Assembly (NCBI GenBank): GCA_003988855.1
Contig: QYAI01000002.1
Span: 148,341 to 212,340 of the forward strand
Direction of reading: 5' to 3'
Source of the DNA: Arachnopeziza araneosa
Lineage: Eukaryota; Ascomycota; Leotiomycetes; Helotiales; Arachnopezizaceae
DNA length: 64,000 nucleotides
Shown here piece by piece: positions 34,886 through 46,887 of the stretch. Position 1 is the stretch's first letter. Each line of letters opens with the position of its first letter. Made by a program: the position numbers and the translations under genes. The notes under the pieces are model-generated. The model was not told the origin of the DNA. It was given only the letters and a program-made list of their open reading frames with translations, and ran no database searches.

Positions 34886-35500
34886 ATGCATAGATGCATG
34901 TATATGGTTCGTTAGGTTGGTCCCTCATTAGAGATGGCGAGGTAATTTGTTCTGGGAAACGGCAATGATACCACGGGGTGCATGAAGACTGAATTGATAG
35001 TAATAATTATTTGATACCTTGCTAGATATAAATTATATACTGGTCAAAGCTCCTTTCTACACGGCCCGAGTAAGAGAACTAGTGACTAATCATGTCTTTG
35101 CTTGTTGATCACTAATCGAAGTAATATGATTTCGCATGTGCCTTACCGCAGCAGTTGCATACGGCCAAACAACTTGAGACAAGAGACCTCACACTGCTCT
35201 TTATGATCAATCCCAGCAACTTAGCGACTCCATGTTCGGATTCGTATTCTATATCTCGCTTTTCAGAGCAGATACATGACCTATCAATCACACAAAAGCT
35301 AACTCGGTTCTCCAAGTCAGGCTGTATCAATGATAGAGAGGTTGATTCACAAACAAAGCCATATCATTATTTTGTTCGAAGAAGAGCTGAAATGTAGTAA
35401 AATCGGGAAATTCATTTTACATCTATCAGTACCCATCCATCTAAGACAACTCCAACAATGCTATCCTCCATTCATCTTAAGAAATCCTTCCGAGACATAT
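34886..35500. other. Intergenic between convergent genes
   Basis: AT-rich spacer of about 615 bp holding the 3' regions of the ammonium transporter and glutaminyl-tRNA synthetase. No gene seen. Confidence 0.4.
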
Positions 35501-37467
35501 CTATTTTCCAGCATCTTCTTTCAAACTAACTATCCGATTCAAAATGACCTTGTCGTCGGTACTATCCGAGTCCATAGCCTGCTGACATTAGTGTGCAATC
35601 TAAGAGAAGTGAATAAGTATATTCTCACCATATACGCCACGCGCATAGCCTGGAACCGAACTGACTCAAGTCCCCCTTTACCAAGTTCCGACTCTCCAGC
35701 AGCTTCAGGCCATGGTGCACGTCGTTTGACCTCATCAAATCCAGATTCAATTATAGCTTCGGACCAGATCTCTTCGCTGTTAGGGTTGATGTCGTTGAGG
35801 AAACCGCCTTCGGCGTTGTCTGGCTTCTCACTTTTGAAAAGTGCGTTGTGGATTCGGACTTCAACTTTTCTAGAACCCTCTGCTACCCAATGAAGATATG
35901 TCTTTGGTTTCTTGCCTTCTTTATCATAGACTGCCTTAATTTCAGTGACTTTGTCGCCGTCTTTGGTAAATGAAACAGCTTTGATAGGGTACGGAACTTG
36001 AAGTAACCCGACGGATTTTCCTGGAGCGAGACGGAAGTAGTCTTTACTATCAACCTCTCTGAAGTCGCTACGCTCGATGTAGACAGTCTTGGTCAATTTC
36101 ACTTTATGGGCTCCCATAGCAGGAATCTTGGGCGAAAATGGGAGCTCCAACTCAATTTCCTCAGCATCTTCAATGACAACTGGAATAGGGTCAAGAACAA
36201 GCATCAGTCGTGGAACTGTTCTCTCAAGATAACGCCGAACGGTCTGGTCAAAGCGCGCTAATTGAATATTACTAGGAGCCGTTGTGACACCCAGCTCGTT
36301 TACAAATTCGAGAATAGCTCCCGGAGGAACACCGCGGCGTCGAATCGCAATGAGCGTATACAATCTAGGATCATCCCACCCCCGAACATATTTCTCGTTG
36401 ACCAGTTTTGCAATCTTTCGCTTCGATAATACAGTTCCTGTGATGTTAAGACGGCCATATTCTCTCTGCATCGGTTCGTATACATCGAGGCTCTTGTTCA
36501 GCCATTCGTATGATACTCTTGACTGGATGAACTCCGTTGTGCATAGTGAATGAGTAATATTTTCAAAACTGTCACAAAGACAGTGAGTGAAATCGTATGT
36601 GGGATAAATCTTCCACTTTGCTCCCGTCCGATGGTGTTCAGCATCAAGGACTCGGTAGGCGGCTAGATCCCACATTTGAGGATTCCCATCTTCAATGTTC
36701 TGTTTCATTCGGAGAAAGGCTTCTCTTGGCTTGTATTTGCCATCTCGCATGGCTTTGAACTCGGTAAGATTATGTTCAATTGACTGCTCTGCGTGTGCGC
36801 ATCTAAATCGAGGCCCTCGCTCTTCTCCACCTCGCTGAGCCTTGATTTCTGCATCTATGGCAAGAGTCAGTCGGTTTCAAGCACTGGGAGTGAAGGCCAT
36901 ACCCCCACAATGACAAATATAGGCCTTCTCCCGTTTGATAAGCTCTTCCGCCTTTTCATACAGCTTGTCGAAATTGTCACTAGAATAGGTAACATCGTAA
37001 GGCTTAAAGCCCAACCATCCTATGATATCTTTGATTGCTGTAAAGAACTTCTCCTCTTCAGCCTCCGGGTTTGTATCATCGAACCTTAGATAGCACTCTC
37101 CGCCGTGGTACTTGGCGAAGCCAAAGTTGACTGCAATAGCTTTGGCATGGCCAATATGGAGATAGCCGTTTGGCTCCGGAGGGAATCTCGTTACGACAGG
37201 TTTTACTGGCCTCTCTTTATAAACCTCATCCAACCACCCCTGAGTGAACATATTGGTTGGTTCTTCGACCTTAGCTTCCACTGGGGGCTTTTTCGATGAG
37301 GTATTTGGGATGGGCTCTTTGGGAGGAGCTTCTGCTTTAGCTTTTGCCTGGGCCGCCTTTTTCGCCCGCTTTGCTAGTCGTTTCTTCAGTTCTCCCTTGG
37401 ACACCATCTCCCCAGTCTCCTCATCCAGCTGTAGCTTTGCGGTGCCTTCAGTGATTGCGTCCGCCAT
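35501..37467 (-). CDS. GLN4: Glutaminyl-tRNA synthetase, cytosolic
   Basis: Three exons (37467-36903, 36854-35629, 35581-35501) give 623 residues; introns are 47-48 bp. This class I synthetase charges tRNA-Gln with glutamine. An N-terminal Lys/Ala-rich extension of about 75 residues precedes the catalytic core. The HIGH motif appears in PEPNGYLHIGHAKA near residue 100, the substrate strand YLRFDDTNPE follows, and the KMSKS loop appears as VLSKRK near residue 330. The C-terminal anticodon-binding beta-barrels include IERSDFREV and YFRLAPGKSVGL. A short last exon supplies the ending VILNRIVSLKEDAGK; without that splice the end would be unlike the family. It is shorter than yeast Gln4 because the N-terminal appended domain is reduced. 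Confidence 0.95.
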
Positions 37468-37822
37468 TCTTATTTGATTCAATTCAATTGTTGAAGTAGG
37501 ATGGTGCTCCTGTGTGAGAACTAATCCAACGATACTGAATCGTGACAAGCCTTCTGCGATTTGTTGTTGGTGAAGATTGAATTGCTTGTGTGAGTCAATC
37601 TCAAGTTTCAGGGTATTTTGGACGCAACACTTTCATGGCCCCCATTATTCTGCCGAATTTTAACCGCCGAGCTACCCCGCGGTAGGAGACTACCTAGAGA
37701 CTAGGCTACCTCACAGCCTTATTGTCTTTTAGGATCTGCTTTCCACCCTACCTAGGTATCTACTTGCTCATCCCCGGCAATTTGGCAATTACCAGCGAAT
37801 GTTCGCTATCATAAGAGCTGCC

Positions 37823-38909
37823 ATGACGATCATTCCGACTGCAGAGATACCAACAGTGTCCCTTCTTTATCACATCAAGAAACTTGTTCCAGCAACTGGC
37901 GAGAGCCTTGGACTGCCAGTACCTTCGCAAGCATTGAACGATCGCATCGGCCTAGTAAGCTTCCATCAATATCCAAGCGTTCAAAAACAAATGCTGACCA
38001 CCTCTGAAGATTCGTGCTGATATTACTAAACTCGAAGTTGATGCAATAGTTAACGCTGCTAACAACTCACTTCTTGGTGGTGGTGGAGTTGATGGTGCTA
38101 TTCATCGGGCTGCAGGACCCGAATTACTCAGAGCATGTAGGAAGCTTAAAGGCTGCGAGACTGGGTCCGCCAAAATCACTGACGCGTAAGTCTTATCTTG
38201 TCGAGGATATAGTCCTTGTTTGGTGCTCTTTCTCAATCTAGTCCTAAACCCAGGAGCGTTCCTTCACTCCTGGGATATTTTGTCCAGATCCCAAGATGTG
38301 CACATGACGTAGACTAACTCCGAGGTCTTGGAATTAGATACGAGCTTCCCTGTAAAAAGGTCATTCATGCTGTGGGGCCTGTCTATAGTTCATACAAAGC
38401 AGATGCAAGTGCCAAGGATCTGACAGGCTGCTATACCACAAGCTTGAAGCTGGCGGTCGAAAATGACTGCAAGAGCATCGCTTTCAGCGCGCTGAGTACC
38501 GGTGTTTATGGTTACCCGAGCAACAAAGCAGCACCTGTTGCTATTCAAGCTGTCAAAAAGTTTCTGGAAGGGGAAGATGGGGCCAAACTGGAGAAAGTGA
38601 TCTTTGTTACTTTCGTCCAAAAGGATGTAGATGCCTACAATCGTTGGCTGCCGTAAGTTTGCAATTCGCTTCTCCATAGACTGCACTAACTCGCGTAGAT
38701 GGTTCTTTCCTTCCACTGAAACGGGTCCAGATAGCGATTGGGAGGAGGTTGTAGGAGAAGGATCTGCTGAGAATGGCGAGCTGGCTGCGCCGGAGAAGGG
38801 ATCTAAAGTGGATCTGCCTGATGTTCCTACTGCTGAACCAGTAGGTGGGCCAGCGGTAAAGAAGCAAAAGTCAAATGAAGATGAGGGGTCTAAGGATATG
38901 CTGCTCTGA
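37823..38909 (+). CDS. Macro-domain protein (probable ADP-ribose binding or hydrolase)
   Basis: Four exons (37823-37954, 38010-38185, 38338-38652, 38699-38909) give 277 residues. The core is a MacroD-type macro domain: ADITKLEVDAIVNAANNSLL, then GGGGVDGAIHRAAGP, and FSALSTGVYGYP, which form the ADP-ribose pocket. Proteins of this type remove ADP-ribose from proteins or act on ADP-ribose derivatives. The Asn-Ala-Ala-Asn and Gly-rich loop residues linked to catalysis are present. The last about 75 residues are acidic and probably disordered, ending in a Lys-rich KKQK stretch. A second in-frame ATG eight codons upstream (37799) could also be used. The second intron is unusually long here (152 bp) and contains a hairpin. 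Confidence 0.9.
38249..38274 (+). repeat. 8-bp perfect hairpin inside a macro-domain gene intron
   Basis: CCCAGGAG at 38249-38256 and CTCCTGGG at 38267-38274 are perfect complements around a 10-base loop, inside the 152-bp intron 38186-38337. Other introns in the window are mostly near 50 bp. Confidence 0.7.
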
Positions 38910-39395
38910 AAATTGGATGAACGGAGTTGTGGAATCAAGCGGCGTTAAGTTATCCCACGTCTATCATGACTTCACAGACTATTCTAGGGCGATCAACCTT
39001 AACGAATAAATACAAACAATTAATCTTCATATTTAGAACTGCTCACGGTGTGAAATTTAACTGCAGCTCAATTGATGGACAAAATGATAACGCGAAATTT
39101 CGAACACAAATTCGCAGAGATTTCCAACTCAAAACAGAAAGGCTTTAAAATATATTATGCCACTTGAACTAGAGGTGAAGTACAACGGATATGACTAGGC
39201 TTAGAACTATAGATACTTGTAGATTTTGACGTGTAGATTCAAAAATAATAAGCACAAAACAATCCAAGGGTCGTCTTGAAGGAGCGCTGATGGAACCCGC
39301 ACATTTCTGTAAAATACATGTTGGCTGGTTAATCTGCTAGTAAAACCGTTGTCGTCAACTCTATCCTCGCCAACTCTAACATTGCGCAGACAGAG
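38910..39395. other. Intergenic, no gene seen
   Basis: AT-rich spacer of about 490 bp between the macro-domain gene and the METTL16-like gene, both on the plus strand. Confidence 0.4.
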
Positions 39396-41017
39396 ATGCC
39401 GGCCATCAATAATATCTACAGCGATGAGCTTGACTTTGCAACCCTAGCAATTCAAGATGCGGAATTTGCAAAGATGTAAGTTCAAATTTCTTCTCACTAC
39501 GCTCTCCAATCTCAGTAAGATTGAGTCCTAGGGCCGTGGTGAGACTCGGTCAAGATTCATATGAGAAGCATTATCCTTCAACTACAGAGTGGCTTTAGCT
39601 GACAATAAGTAGATTGAAGCCAAATAGGCAGCTCGATTTCAGTAACCCAGATGCGGTGCAGCAGCTCACAAAGTCGTTGCTTAAGAGAGACTTTGGGCTG
39701 AAGGTTTCTCTACCGCCTGATCGCTTATGTCCTCCAGTAGGTTCATTGTTGCTATGGAACAACGTTATTCTGACTATTGGAGATTCCTAATCGATATAAT
39801 TATATCCGGTGGATTCAAACTCTCGTGGATACCACGAGTGATTCATATACCGATGTCTATGATTCGGAGCGGGAAGTCTTGGGATTAGATATTGGCACTG
39901 GGGCGAGTTGTATTTACCCCCTATTGGGATGTTCAGAACGTCAGAACTGGAAATTTGCTGGTACAGGTTAGTCGAAGAGATTTGCTTTTTTTGCCCTCGG
40001 ATAGCTAATACGTGACATAGATATCGATGAAAAGAGCTTGAACTTCGCCAAAGAGAACATATCAAAAAACGGTTTACAGGACAGGATCAAGCTCCTCCAA
40101 ACCAAGACCAATGACGCACTCATCCCTCTCGACAAGATGCAACTCGAGAAGTAGATTTCCAGCTTTAATCTAGCCTTACACTAATCCTCCTTAGTATTGA
40201 CTTTACCATGTGCAATCCGCCCTTTTATGAGTCCAAAGCAGAGATGCTGACCTCTGCTGCAGCCAAACAAAGGCCCCCATTTACAGCTTGTACTGGTTCA
40301 GAGAATGAAATGGTAACTCCTGGGGGTGAGATGGCATTCGTATCAAGAATGATCATAGAAAGTCTCATCTTAAGAAATCGTGTTCAGTGGTATACTTCGA
40401 TGCTTGGGAAGCATTCAAGTGTTGCAACTCTAGTACAAAAACTCAAAGAAGCAAGCATCGACAACTATGTAGTCACGGAATTCGTCCAGGGTAGTAAGAC
40501 TAGAAGATGGGCTGTTGGGTGGAGTTTCGACAATTTCCGACCATGCATGGATGTTGCTAGAGGTCTCAGTAGTCTGCAAAAATCATTACTCCCATTTCCT
40601 TCCGAGTATCAAATACAGGTAGGACCTTGCTATTACTATTCATTGGCATGTCTACTCATACAGTTCTAGCTGAATGATGATCTGTTGACTGTTGGCGGAC
40701 GCATCAATGAGGCGTTATCAGGACTTCCTCTAAGGTGGTTGTGGAAAGCCACCATCTCCACAGGCCTGGGCTTCAGCGAGAAAGCGGTATGGTCAAGAGC
40801 GGCTCGACGTCAAAAGGAGAAGAGTTTCAACCACGAGGATAATTCAGTGGATGGAAATGAAGATGAAGAAATGTTCGGCTTTAAAATCCATGTGGAGACT
40901 TTGCCAGGTGGTCAAGCTGGGTCTCGAGTGACGATTCGTTGGGTCCATGGCCACGACACTGTTATATTCGAGAGTTTTTGTGGGATGATAAGGAGGAAGG
41001 TGGTGGAATTAAAATGA
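39396..41017 (+). CDS. METTL16-like RNA N6-adenosine methyltransferase (U6 snRNA type)
   Basis: Six exons (39396-39475, 39613-39736, 39783-39966, 40021-40150, 40195-40618, 40670-41017) give 429 residues. The Rossmann methyltransferase fold shows the SAM-binding motif LGLDIGTGASCIYPLLG near residues 100-116, an acidic strand end DIDEKSLNFA, and the catalytic NPPF motif (MCNPPFYESK) near residue 178. NPPF is characteristic of METTL16, which methylates U6 snRNA and related hairpins, and of bacterial RlmF. The N-terminal segment (FSNPDAVQQLTKSLLKRDFG) matches METTL16's RNA-binding start. The C-terminal about 115 residues lack the vertebrate VCR domains I could recognise. The first intron is 137 bp; a tiny extra exon inside it cannot be excluded. 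Confidence 0.9.
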
Positions 41018-41468
41018 AAAAATCATTCACTTCTTGAACCAAAATTTACTTGTTTTGCACAAATACTAAAAAATAGTGTTTTTCATCAATGCGGCCAAAT
41101 CGTGGTGCAGATCGAATTCTATCAGCCTCACCTCACCCCACCCGTAAGCGCCATGCTATTCCATACCAGGGCATTCGCATTCACTTCATTCAACTATCAT
41201 TTCGCCCTTCGGACGATCACTATTATTCTATGTGACTACTGCAGTTTCGTCGCGACTTTCACTCATTGAACCCCCCCCCCCTAACGACCATGATGACATC
41301 TTAGCATCATCCAGCCGAACTCCGCGCACTCCTTCTCTAACTCAAGCTCCACCTTGAAACATCGACAAGGGAAACAGCCTGCTACACAAACAAGAGCCAG
41401 ATATTGGAAACATCGTTTCTATCAAAGAAACTATACGTACTGATACCACTTGCGCTCAGCGCGACAGC
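41018..41468. other. Intergenic with a poly-C tract
   Basis: Spacer of about 450 bp. A run of about 11 C residues lies near 41271-41281, about 190 bp before the next start codon. No gene seen. Confidence 0.45.
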
Positions 41469-42692
41469 ATGGATTTGCTAAATCCCTCGACGGCTCTGTT
41501 GGACCAAGGTAAGCACACTCGTGTTCTTCTACGGCTTCGACTAACATAGTTGATAGAGCCTCTACCTCACGAGCACGAAATGTCCACAAAAGATGGAGTG
41601 TCAAGTCCGTCGATGGAATCCGAGGTAGAGACAGATATTGAGCCCCAACCTGCATCGCAAAGTCCACACGCACCTCCCACTACAACACTTGCTAAAGCCA
41701 AACATACCCTCACACGCCCATTCAGAAGATCCTCAACAGAATTTATTTCTCCTCCTATTCCAAGATCTATACAATCGCATTCTCCGCTTGTCAAAGCCCG
41801 CAATACAATAACACGTCCCTTCAAACGCCCAGTCCCCGAGTTCCACAGATTCATGGATCTTCCTCTCGAACTTCGTCTCCAGATATGGGAATCAGCCTTA
41901 GTACCACGAATTCATGAGTTACATCCTTGCGCGAAATTATATAATGAAAGAATGACCTTTCGTTCCAACAGCTCTCGCACTCCTGCCATCTTTCACGTCT
42001 GTCGCGAATCTAGAGGTATCGCTCTCAAGAACTACGAACTTATGGCTTACGAGCCACCTCGACATGGATCGTCTGGAAAAGGCATTCTGAGGTTTTATTT
42101 TGCTCCCGAGCTAGATACCTTATTCTTGAACAGTCTGATGGGATTATTTATCATGTTCATGCTTTTGGAGGACGAGGAGGACTACGTTGGGGTGGGGGTC
42201 ATGAAGGGCTGGCAACGAGTTGCATTCGATGCCGAGCGAGCACAGCTCATATCCTTATTGTCCGGCATTGCGGGACATGCTCCACAACCTCGATTCAAAG
42301 CTGTCTTCCCTTCACTGAAAGAGATGATTATTGCTTTTGACTATACGGCGGCTGGCAAGACACGTTTTAGGACATCAGTCTGGCCTGGTGAGAATGGCAC
42401 CAGTCTAATCGAGCTGAACCTTCATCGTGTGCTTCAGATACGAGGAGAAGGCAGCGAAGAGGATCCAGACGCAGATTCAGTATCTGAGGCAGATCAACCC
42501 AACACGATTCTTGAATCCATCTTCAAGCCTATGAAGGAGTATCTGGAGAATGATTACAAAGATGGAGTTCCGATTATGAAACTTGCAAAGGTCAAGAGAA
42601 AGGCTTTCATCAGAGGCGATGTCCGATATGCGTTCAGGAAAACTTGCTCTTTTTTTGGGCTTCGACCCAGAGGCGTGTTTAGGCGCTTATGA
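41469..42692 (+). CDS. 2EXR-domain protein
   Basis: Two exons (41469-41508, 41557-42692) give 391 residues. The short first exon encodes MDLLNPSTALLDQ and joins in frame to EPLPHEHE. The N-terminal third is Ser/Thr/Pro-rich with a repeated LVKARNTITRPFKR-like element (also AKAKHTLTRPFRR). The 2EXR domain starts near residue 113 with FMDLPLELRLQIWESAL and continues with TPAIFHVCRESRGIAL. This domain is very common in filamentous ascomycetes, resembles an F-box at its start, and has no firmly known function. An acidic insertion (EGSEEDPDADSVSEAD) lies near residue 312. Single copy here with no related neighbour. Confidence 0.85.
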
Positions 42693-43045
42693 CTATTCCG
42701 AGGAGCATTTGGGACACAGGGTGTCTGGGCGCATATGGTATGAGCGACGATAGAGGTAGCTTTTGGCTCGTTTGAAGATCTAGGTAGCTCTAAAAAGCCT
42801 AATGAGGGATTATATGGTTTTCAATTCTAATGATGTAACGATTATACTGCGAAACAGCGCCTTTCATTTCTCTGTATAAAGTTTAGCACCAACGGTGTCA
42901 CAAGATCATTGCTCGCTTAGTTATTTGCGTGTCTTTAAACTCCAAAATGATTCAAAGGGAACTGTTGATTCCGCCCAAATATGCAATGCCAGCACTACAG
43001 TCCCTCCAATGACTTTTATCGCAGTAAAGATAAACCCTATCCTCT
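42693..43045. other. Intergenic between convergent genes
   Basis: 353 bp holding the 3' regions of the 2EXR gene (plus) and the glycolipid transfer protein gene (minus). No gene seen. Confidence 0.4.
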
Positions 43046-43822
43046 CTACCACTTTGCCTCTTTGCGAGCTAAAAACCCTTTCAAAATTGCTAAAATCTTC
43101 TCCAATGCTGCCAACCACACCCGAAGCTCCTCCTCAATCTTCTTATCGTCCTCCCCAAGCTTAGCATAAAAATCTTTCCTGTACGGGCATGCAGACATCG
43201 CTGCCGAGAAGATAGGCTTCACAACAAAAGAATGGTGAGGTTTGAGGGTCTCGCCATAGGCATTGCGGAACGACGTCGAGAGTTCTTCGGATGCTTGAGC
43301 AAGATTTTGTGTGAGTGCTATAGCTGTAAAATCTAAACCTCTGTGGTGGTTCCGGTCAGAGAGCTATTCTTTGCGGGGTGAGGGGTATTACCTGACCAGC
43401 CAGACAAGGCCTTCTGTTGCGACGTGCTTCTTCGTCTTTAATTCGTTGAGAACCAGATCTTGTAGGTTTTCAGAGTCTGCTGGAGCTGCGAGTTGTCTAT
43501 CCCTTATTTTCTGGTGGAAGTCGTGAGCTTGTATTCTGAATCGAGGGGAGGGGGAGGCGGACCTTGACATTACCCAGCATATCAGTCTTCACCGGCTGGA
43601 AAGCTCTGGAGCCTAGCACATCTAAGAAATTCAGTATTTGACTCATATAGTAACATGGCAAGTGGACATACCGAAGAGAGTCGTCAATGACTCTGCAGCC
43701 TCGAGGAATTCGCTGGTGGAAACCGCATTATCCTTCTCCTTGTCAACTGGAACATCGGTGAAAGATCTTTTGAATGTATTAAGGAAAGTTCCTCCTGCTG
43801 GATATGCTTTTGCTGTAGCCAT
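43046..43822 (-). CDS. Glycolipid transfer protein, HET-C2 family
   Basis: Four exons (43822-43672, 43621-43563, 43510-43392, 43340-43046) give 207 residues; introns are 50-52 bp. It is a cytosolic all-helical GLTP-fold protein that carries glycosphingolipids between membranes. The sugar-headgroup site is complete: Asp64, Asn68 and Lys71 in DMLGNVKK, the stacking Trp in EGLVWLVRGL, and the His in LKPHHSFVVKPIF. These correspond to Asp48, Asn52, Lys55, Trp96 and His140 of human GLTP. The Podospora homologue HET-C2 is a vegetative incompatibility factor, so this gene could belong to a self-recognition system if it is polymorphic. The donor of intron 2 (GTCCGC) is weak but is the only one that keeps the frame. 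Confidence 0.93.
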
Positions 43823-44313
43823 TTTTTCTGTAATCGTGAATGCGAATGGACTAAATTTAAAAAGGGATGAAGAGCTCGAGGTTGTCTGGAGTTGGAAACA
43901 CAGTGGAAACGATTGAGGTGGGGCAGGCACGTGGCGGTTTTGGGAGCTCTCCCAAGTTTGGAAACAGTTCACGCAGACACCAAGTACATCTAATATCTGC
44001 AACGATGGCAAGCCCAAATTCGAGAGAGAGACTGAATTGCCATTAAGTTTTCTTTTACACACTTTTCATGCATTTTGAAGGCTTCTGAACAGTCGAGCTT
44101 TATACTATTGACAGTGCTCTTTGATCGCTTCTTGGTAGTAATAATAAGAACACCACTTCATTACAAATTCCGCGTTCGCTCCTCTTTCTCTCTCTTCGTC
44201 GTCCTTGCCAATTATCTGTCTTATCGTATCTCCCTGCTTAGTATATTCTTTGCTTATAAATGGCTACAATCAGACCACTGTGTCTCTTATTTCCCTCCGA
44301 GCACCAACAAGTT
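43823..44313. other. Intergenic, no gene seen
   Basis: About 490 bp: promoter of the glycolipid transfer protein gene and 3' flank of the sugar permease. Confidence 0.4.
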
Positions 44314-46299
44314 TCAGTTGATTTTATAGTTCTTGAATTCTCTCGTCTTGACTTTGTTCTCGAACATCAAATCCAACTCTTCGTATGTCCTACCTTTTGT
44401 CTCTGGAACTCTGTACCAGCACCATACGAAGCAGATTACAGAGAGCCCGCCTATAGTCTTCATCAGCATACCTTTGCTTAAAGATCATAGTTAGGTCAAC
44501 GTACCAAAGAGGAGACCACACTTTCCTCTCCAATTTCCTTGATCGGGTGTGATCATATAAGGTATTGCCACAGTCATGACAATGGCAACTAAAGCTTGTG
44601 CTGCTGTTGCGATTGCAATGGTTTTGGAGCGGACTTTGGTCGCTGACACTTCACATATAATTGTGTAGCACACAGGGCCAATTGAGATGTCAAAAACACC
44701 ATTCCACAGTATCTACACCACCAGTCATCAACAACTCTGACATAATAGAACTACAGTGGGATCGTGTGTCTGGACTTACCATGAGTGTTGACTGTGCCCA
44801 GATAACTGCTGGCCGATCGACATAGTTCGGAGCGAAATCCAAGAATCCGATTATGAACATTATAATTGCAAGAATCGCAAGTCCAACATTGTATATCCTT
44901 CTGCGACCGAACTTTGCTAACAGGATCCACGATAGACAAGTCCCAACAAAGCCTACAGCGAGGAATCCAACGCTCATGTCAAAGGCTTTCTGACCTTCGA
45001 GGCCAGCCACTGCAGAAATCAGTACCACTATTTAGGAAATACACATTCACAACTCACGTTGGAAAAAGTATGCTGCATATCCAACCATATATATACCACT
45101 GAAAACCTGAGTTGTGAAGACAGCGATAGAAATTTCAGTTCTTCGTAGATTGGTATTTTTGAAGCAGTCCCAGTAAGTGGTTCCCGTTTCCATTTCAAGC
45201 TCTAATCTGTCTGTCTCTACCATCATTGCTAATGTTAGTGTGTTATCAACTGATTTCGATGATAAACGATCCAGCGCTTTCTTTGCATCCTCCAATCTGC
45301 CTTTTCTGACAAGAAACCATGGCGATTCCGGCGCGAAGGGCATTCCAATTAGAATGACTAAAGGCCAGATCCACTACTCGAAGTCAGAATTTAGATTTAC
45401 TTCCGTGTCGCCGTAAGTACTTACCTGGCAAGCAAATGGAAGGCTGTAAGCCCAATGATTGTTAAGCTGAGAAGTTCCAGCAATCACGCCATTGGCAAGA
45501 AGTTGGCCGATCACAAAACACAGGTTGATATAGGATGTGAGTTGACCTCGCAGCGCGATAGGTACAACCTCCGAGGCATAGGTTGGCGCAATTGTACAAT
45601 ACATTCCGAGGATGAGCCCGCCTATCAATTCGCCGACGAGCAAAACGGTCAGAGAGCGTGCAAAGAATCTACCAAAACATTAGTATGCACTTCAATGAAA
45701 ATATAGGAACTAGAGAGCCCAAGCTCTTGAAATATTGCTCAATACATGCTTCAAGAGGTCGCCTTCCCCGCATAGACAAGCTACAACAACAATATACTGA
45801 CTGGTTGAAGACGAAGCCCGCTGTGCCAATAACGCAAATAGAAAATGTCTATGACACTTTTAGCAAGAGTTTGAATTCATATAACATCACAGCTTACCCA
45901 TTTGCGGCCGTACATCTCCATCGGAATACCTGCAAACAACGCTCCAACAACCTGACCCAATGGATTTCCCATTGAAAGCGCCGTTTGCCATGCTGCACTT
46001 ACTACATACACTTCTCCTCGGACCGGATCATTATACTTATATCCGAAGTCTTTCTGGAAAGCTAGTGTTGCAAACAGGCTGCCAAGCAGTTGAGGATCGA
46101 ACGCGGTCATAATGACTCCCATGGAGAAAAATGCGGACCACAAGACTGCTGTGGGATAGAGTCTCAAGCCTTGAAAGAAGGTCATCTGATGCTCGATTTC
46201 AGTAGCACGACGTGCTTCTTCTCCAAACTTCTCATGCCCAAGCTCGTTGGCTTGGGAGTTTCCCCGTTCAATCTCGACATGCTGCTCTGTTTCTCCCAT
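44314..46299 (-). CDS. Sugar permease of the MFS, alpha-glucoside (maltose) transporter type
   Basis: Seven exons (46299-45898, 45848-45802, 45668-45425, 45373-45058, 45009-44780, 44712-44505, 44450-44314) give 527 residues, the usual size for the family. About 12 membrane helices are expected. Diagnostic pieces include ASEVVPIALRGQLTSYINLC, the PESPWFLVRKGR motif after helix 6, KFGRRRIYNVG, GPVCYTIICEVSATKVRSKT and VPETKGRTYEEL near the C-terminus. The GPVCY and WGGK-like (WRGKCG) blocks point to proton symporters of maltose and other alpha-glucosides. A secreted alpha-galactosidase gene lies directly upstream on the same strand, so uptake of galactosides such as melibiose or raffinose is plausible but unproven. 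The exon 2-3 intron is 133 bp. Confidence 0.9.
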
Positions 46300-46887
46300 C
46301 TTGAAGCTCTACTCGATCAACGCTGGGAATCAGACGAGAAGGCGCATCTATCAAGCCTAAGGACACAGTCAACTCTTTATCCCATTGTCTGTTATCTCCT
46401 CGGTCATCCCTGTCAGCATAGACAGGACCGATTGGGTCTCCATTTTGAGTACCACTCCATAATGATGTTGTCGAATGCGGATCCCTGTTCCTCATATTGA
46501 TAACTGGCATGTTGCATTCGGAGGTCAGCATTGAGTTTACCCAAGTTCGAGCATGTCCGGATCAACCCCACTTTCCCATTTGCTCAAAAGTCTCCGGTAG
46601 CCTAAAGAATTCACCGAGTCATCGAAACACTACCGGTCAAACAGTAGCGCCGGCAATTTGGTTTTCTGATATACTTTGTCAGGTGACTGTTGATTTTGGC
46701 TTTTACTGATCCAGGTCGTTAACCAATATTAATTGCCCTTCACCTTATATGAAATAGACACATTTATTCCTTCAATATTGAGAGTTTTCTCTAAAAGATT
46801 CAAACGCGATATCACGTCTCAAATCTAGGAATTACTCTATGTGGTGGTGCTCAACAGTAGAGTAACTCGGAAACCCCCCTAGCAGTA
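46300..46887. other. Promoter region of the permease gene
   Basis: 588 bp between the 3' end of the alpha-galactosidase gene and the start of the permease gene, both on the minus strand. No gene seen. Confidence 0.4.

Noticed and set aside
44471..44504. A 33-bp intron near the 3' end of the sugar permease gene
   Set aside because: Too short. Using the acceptor at 44451 gives a 54-bp intron and the conserved FGGLSVICF sequence.
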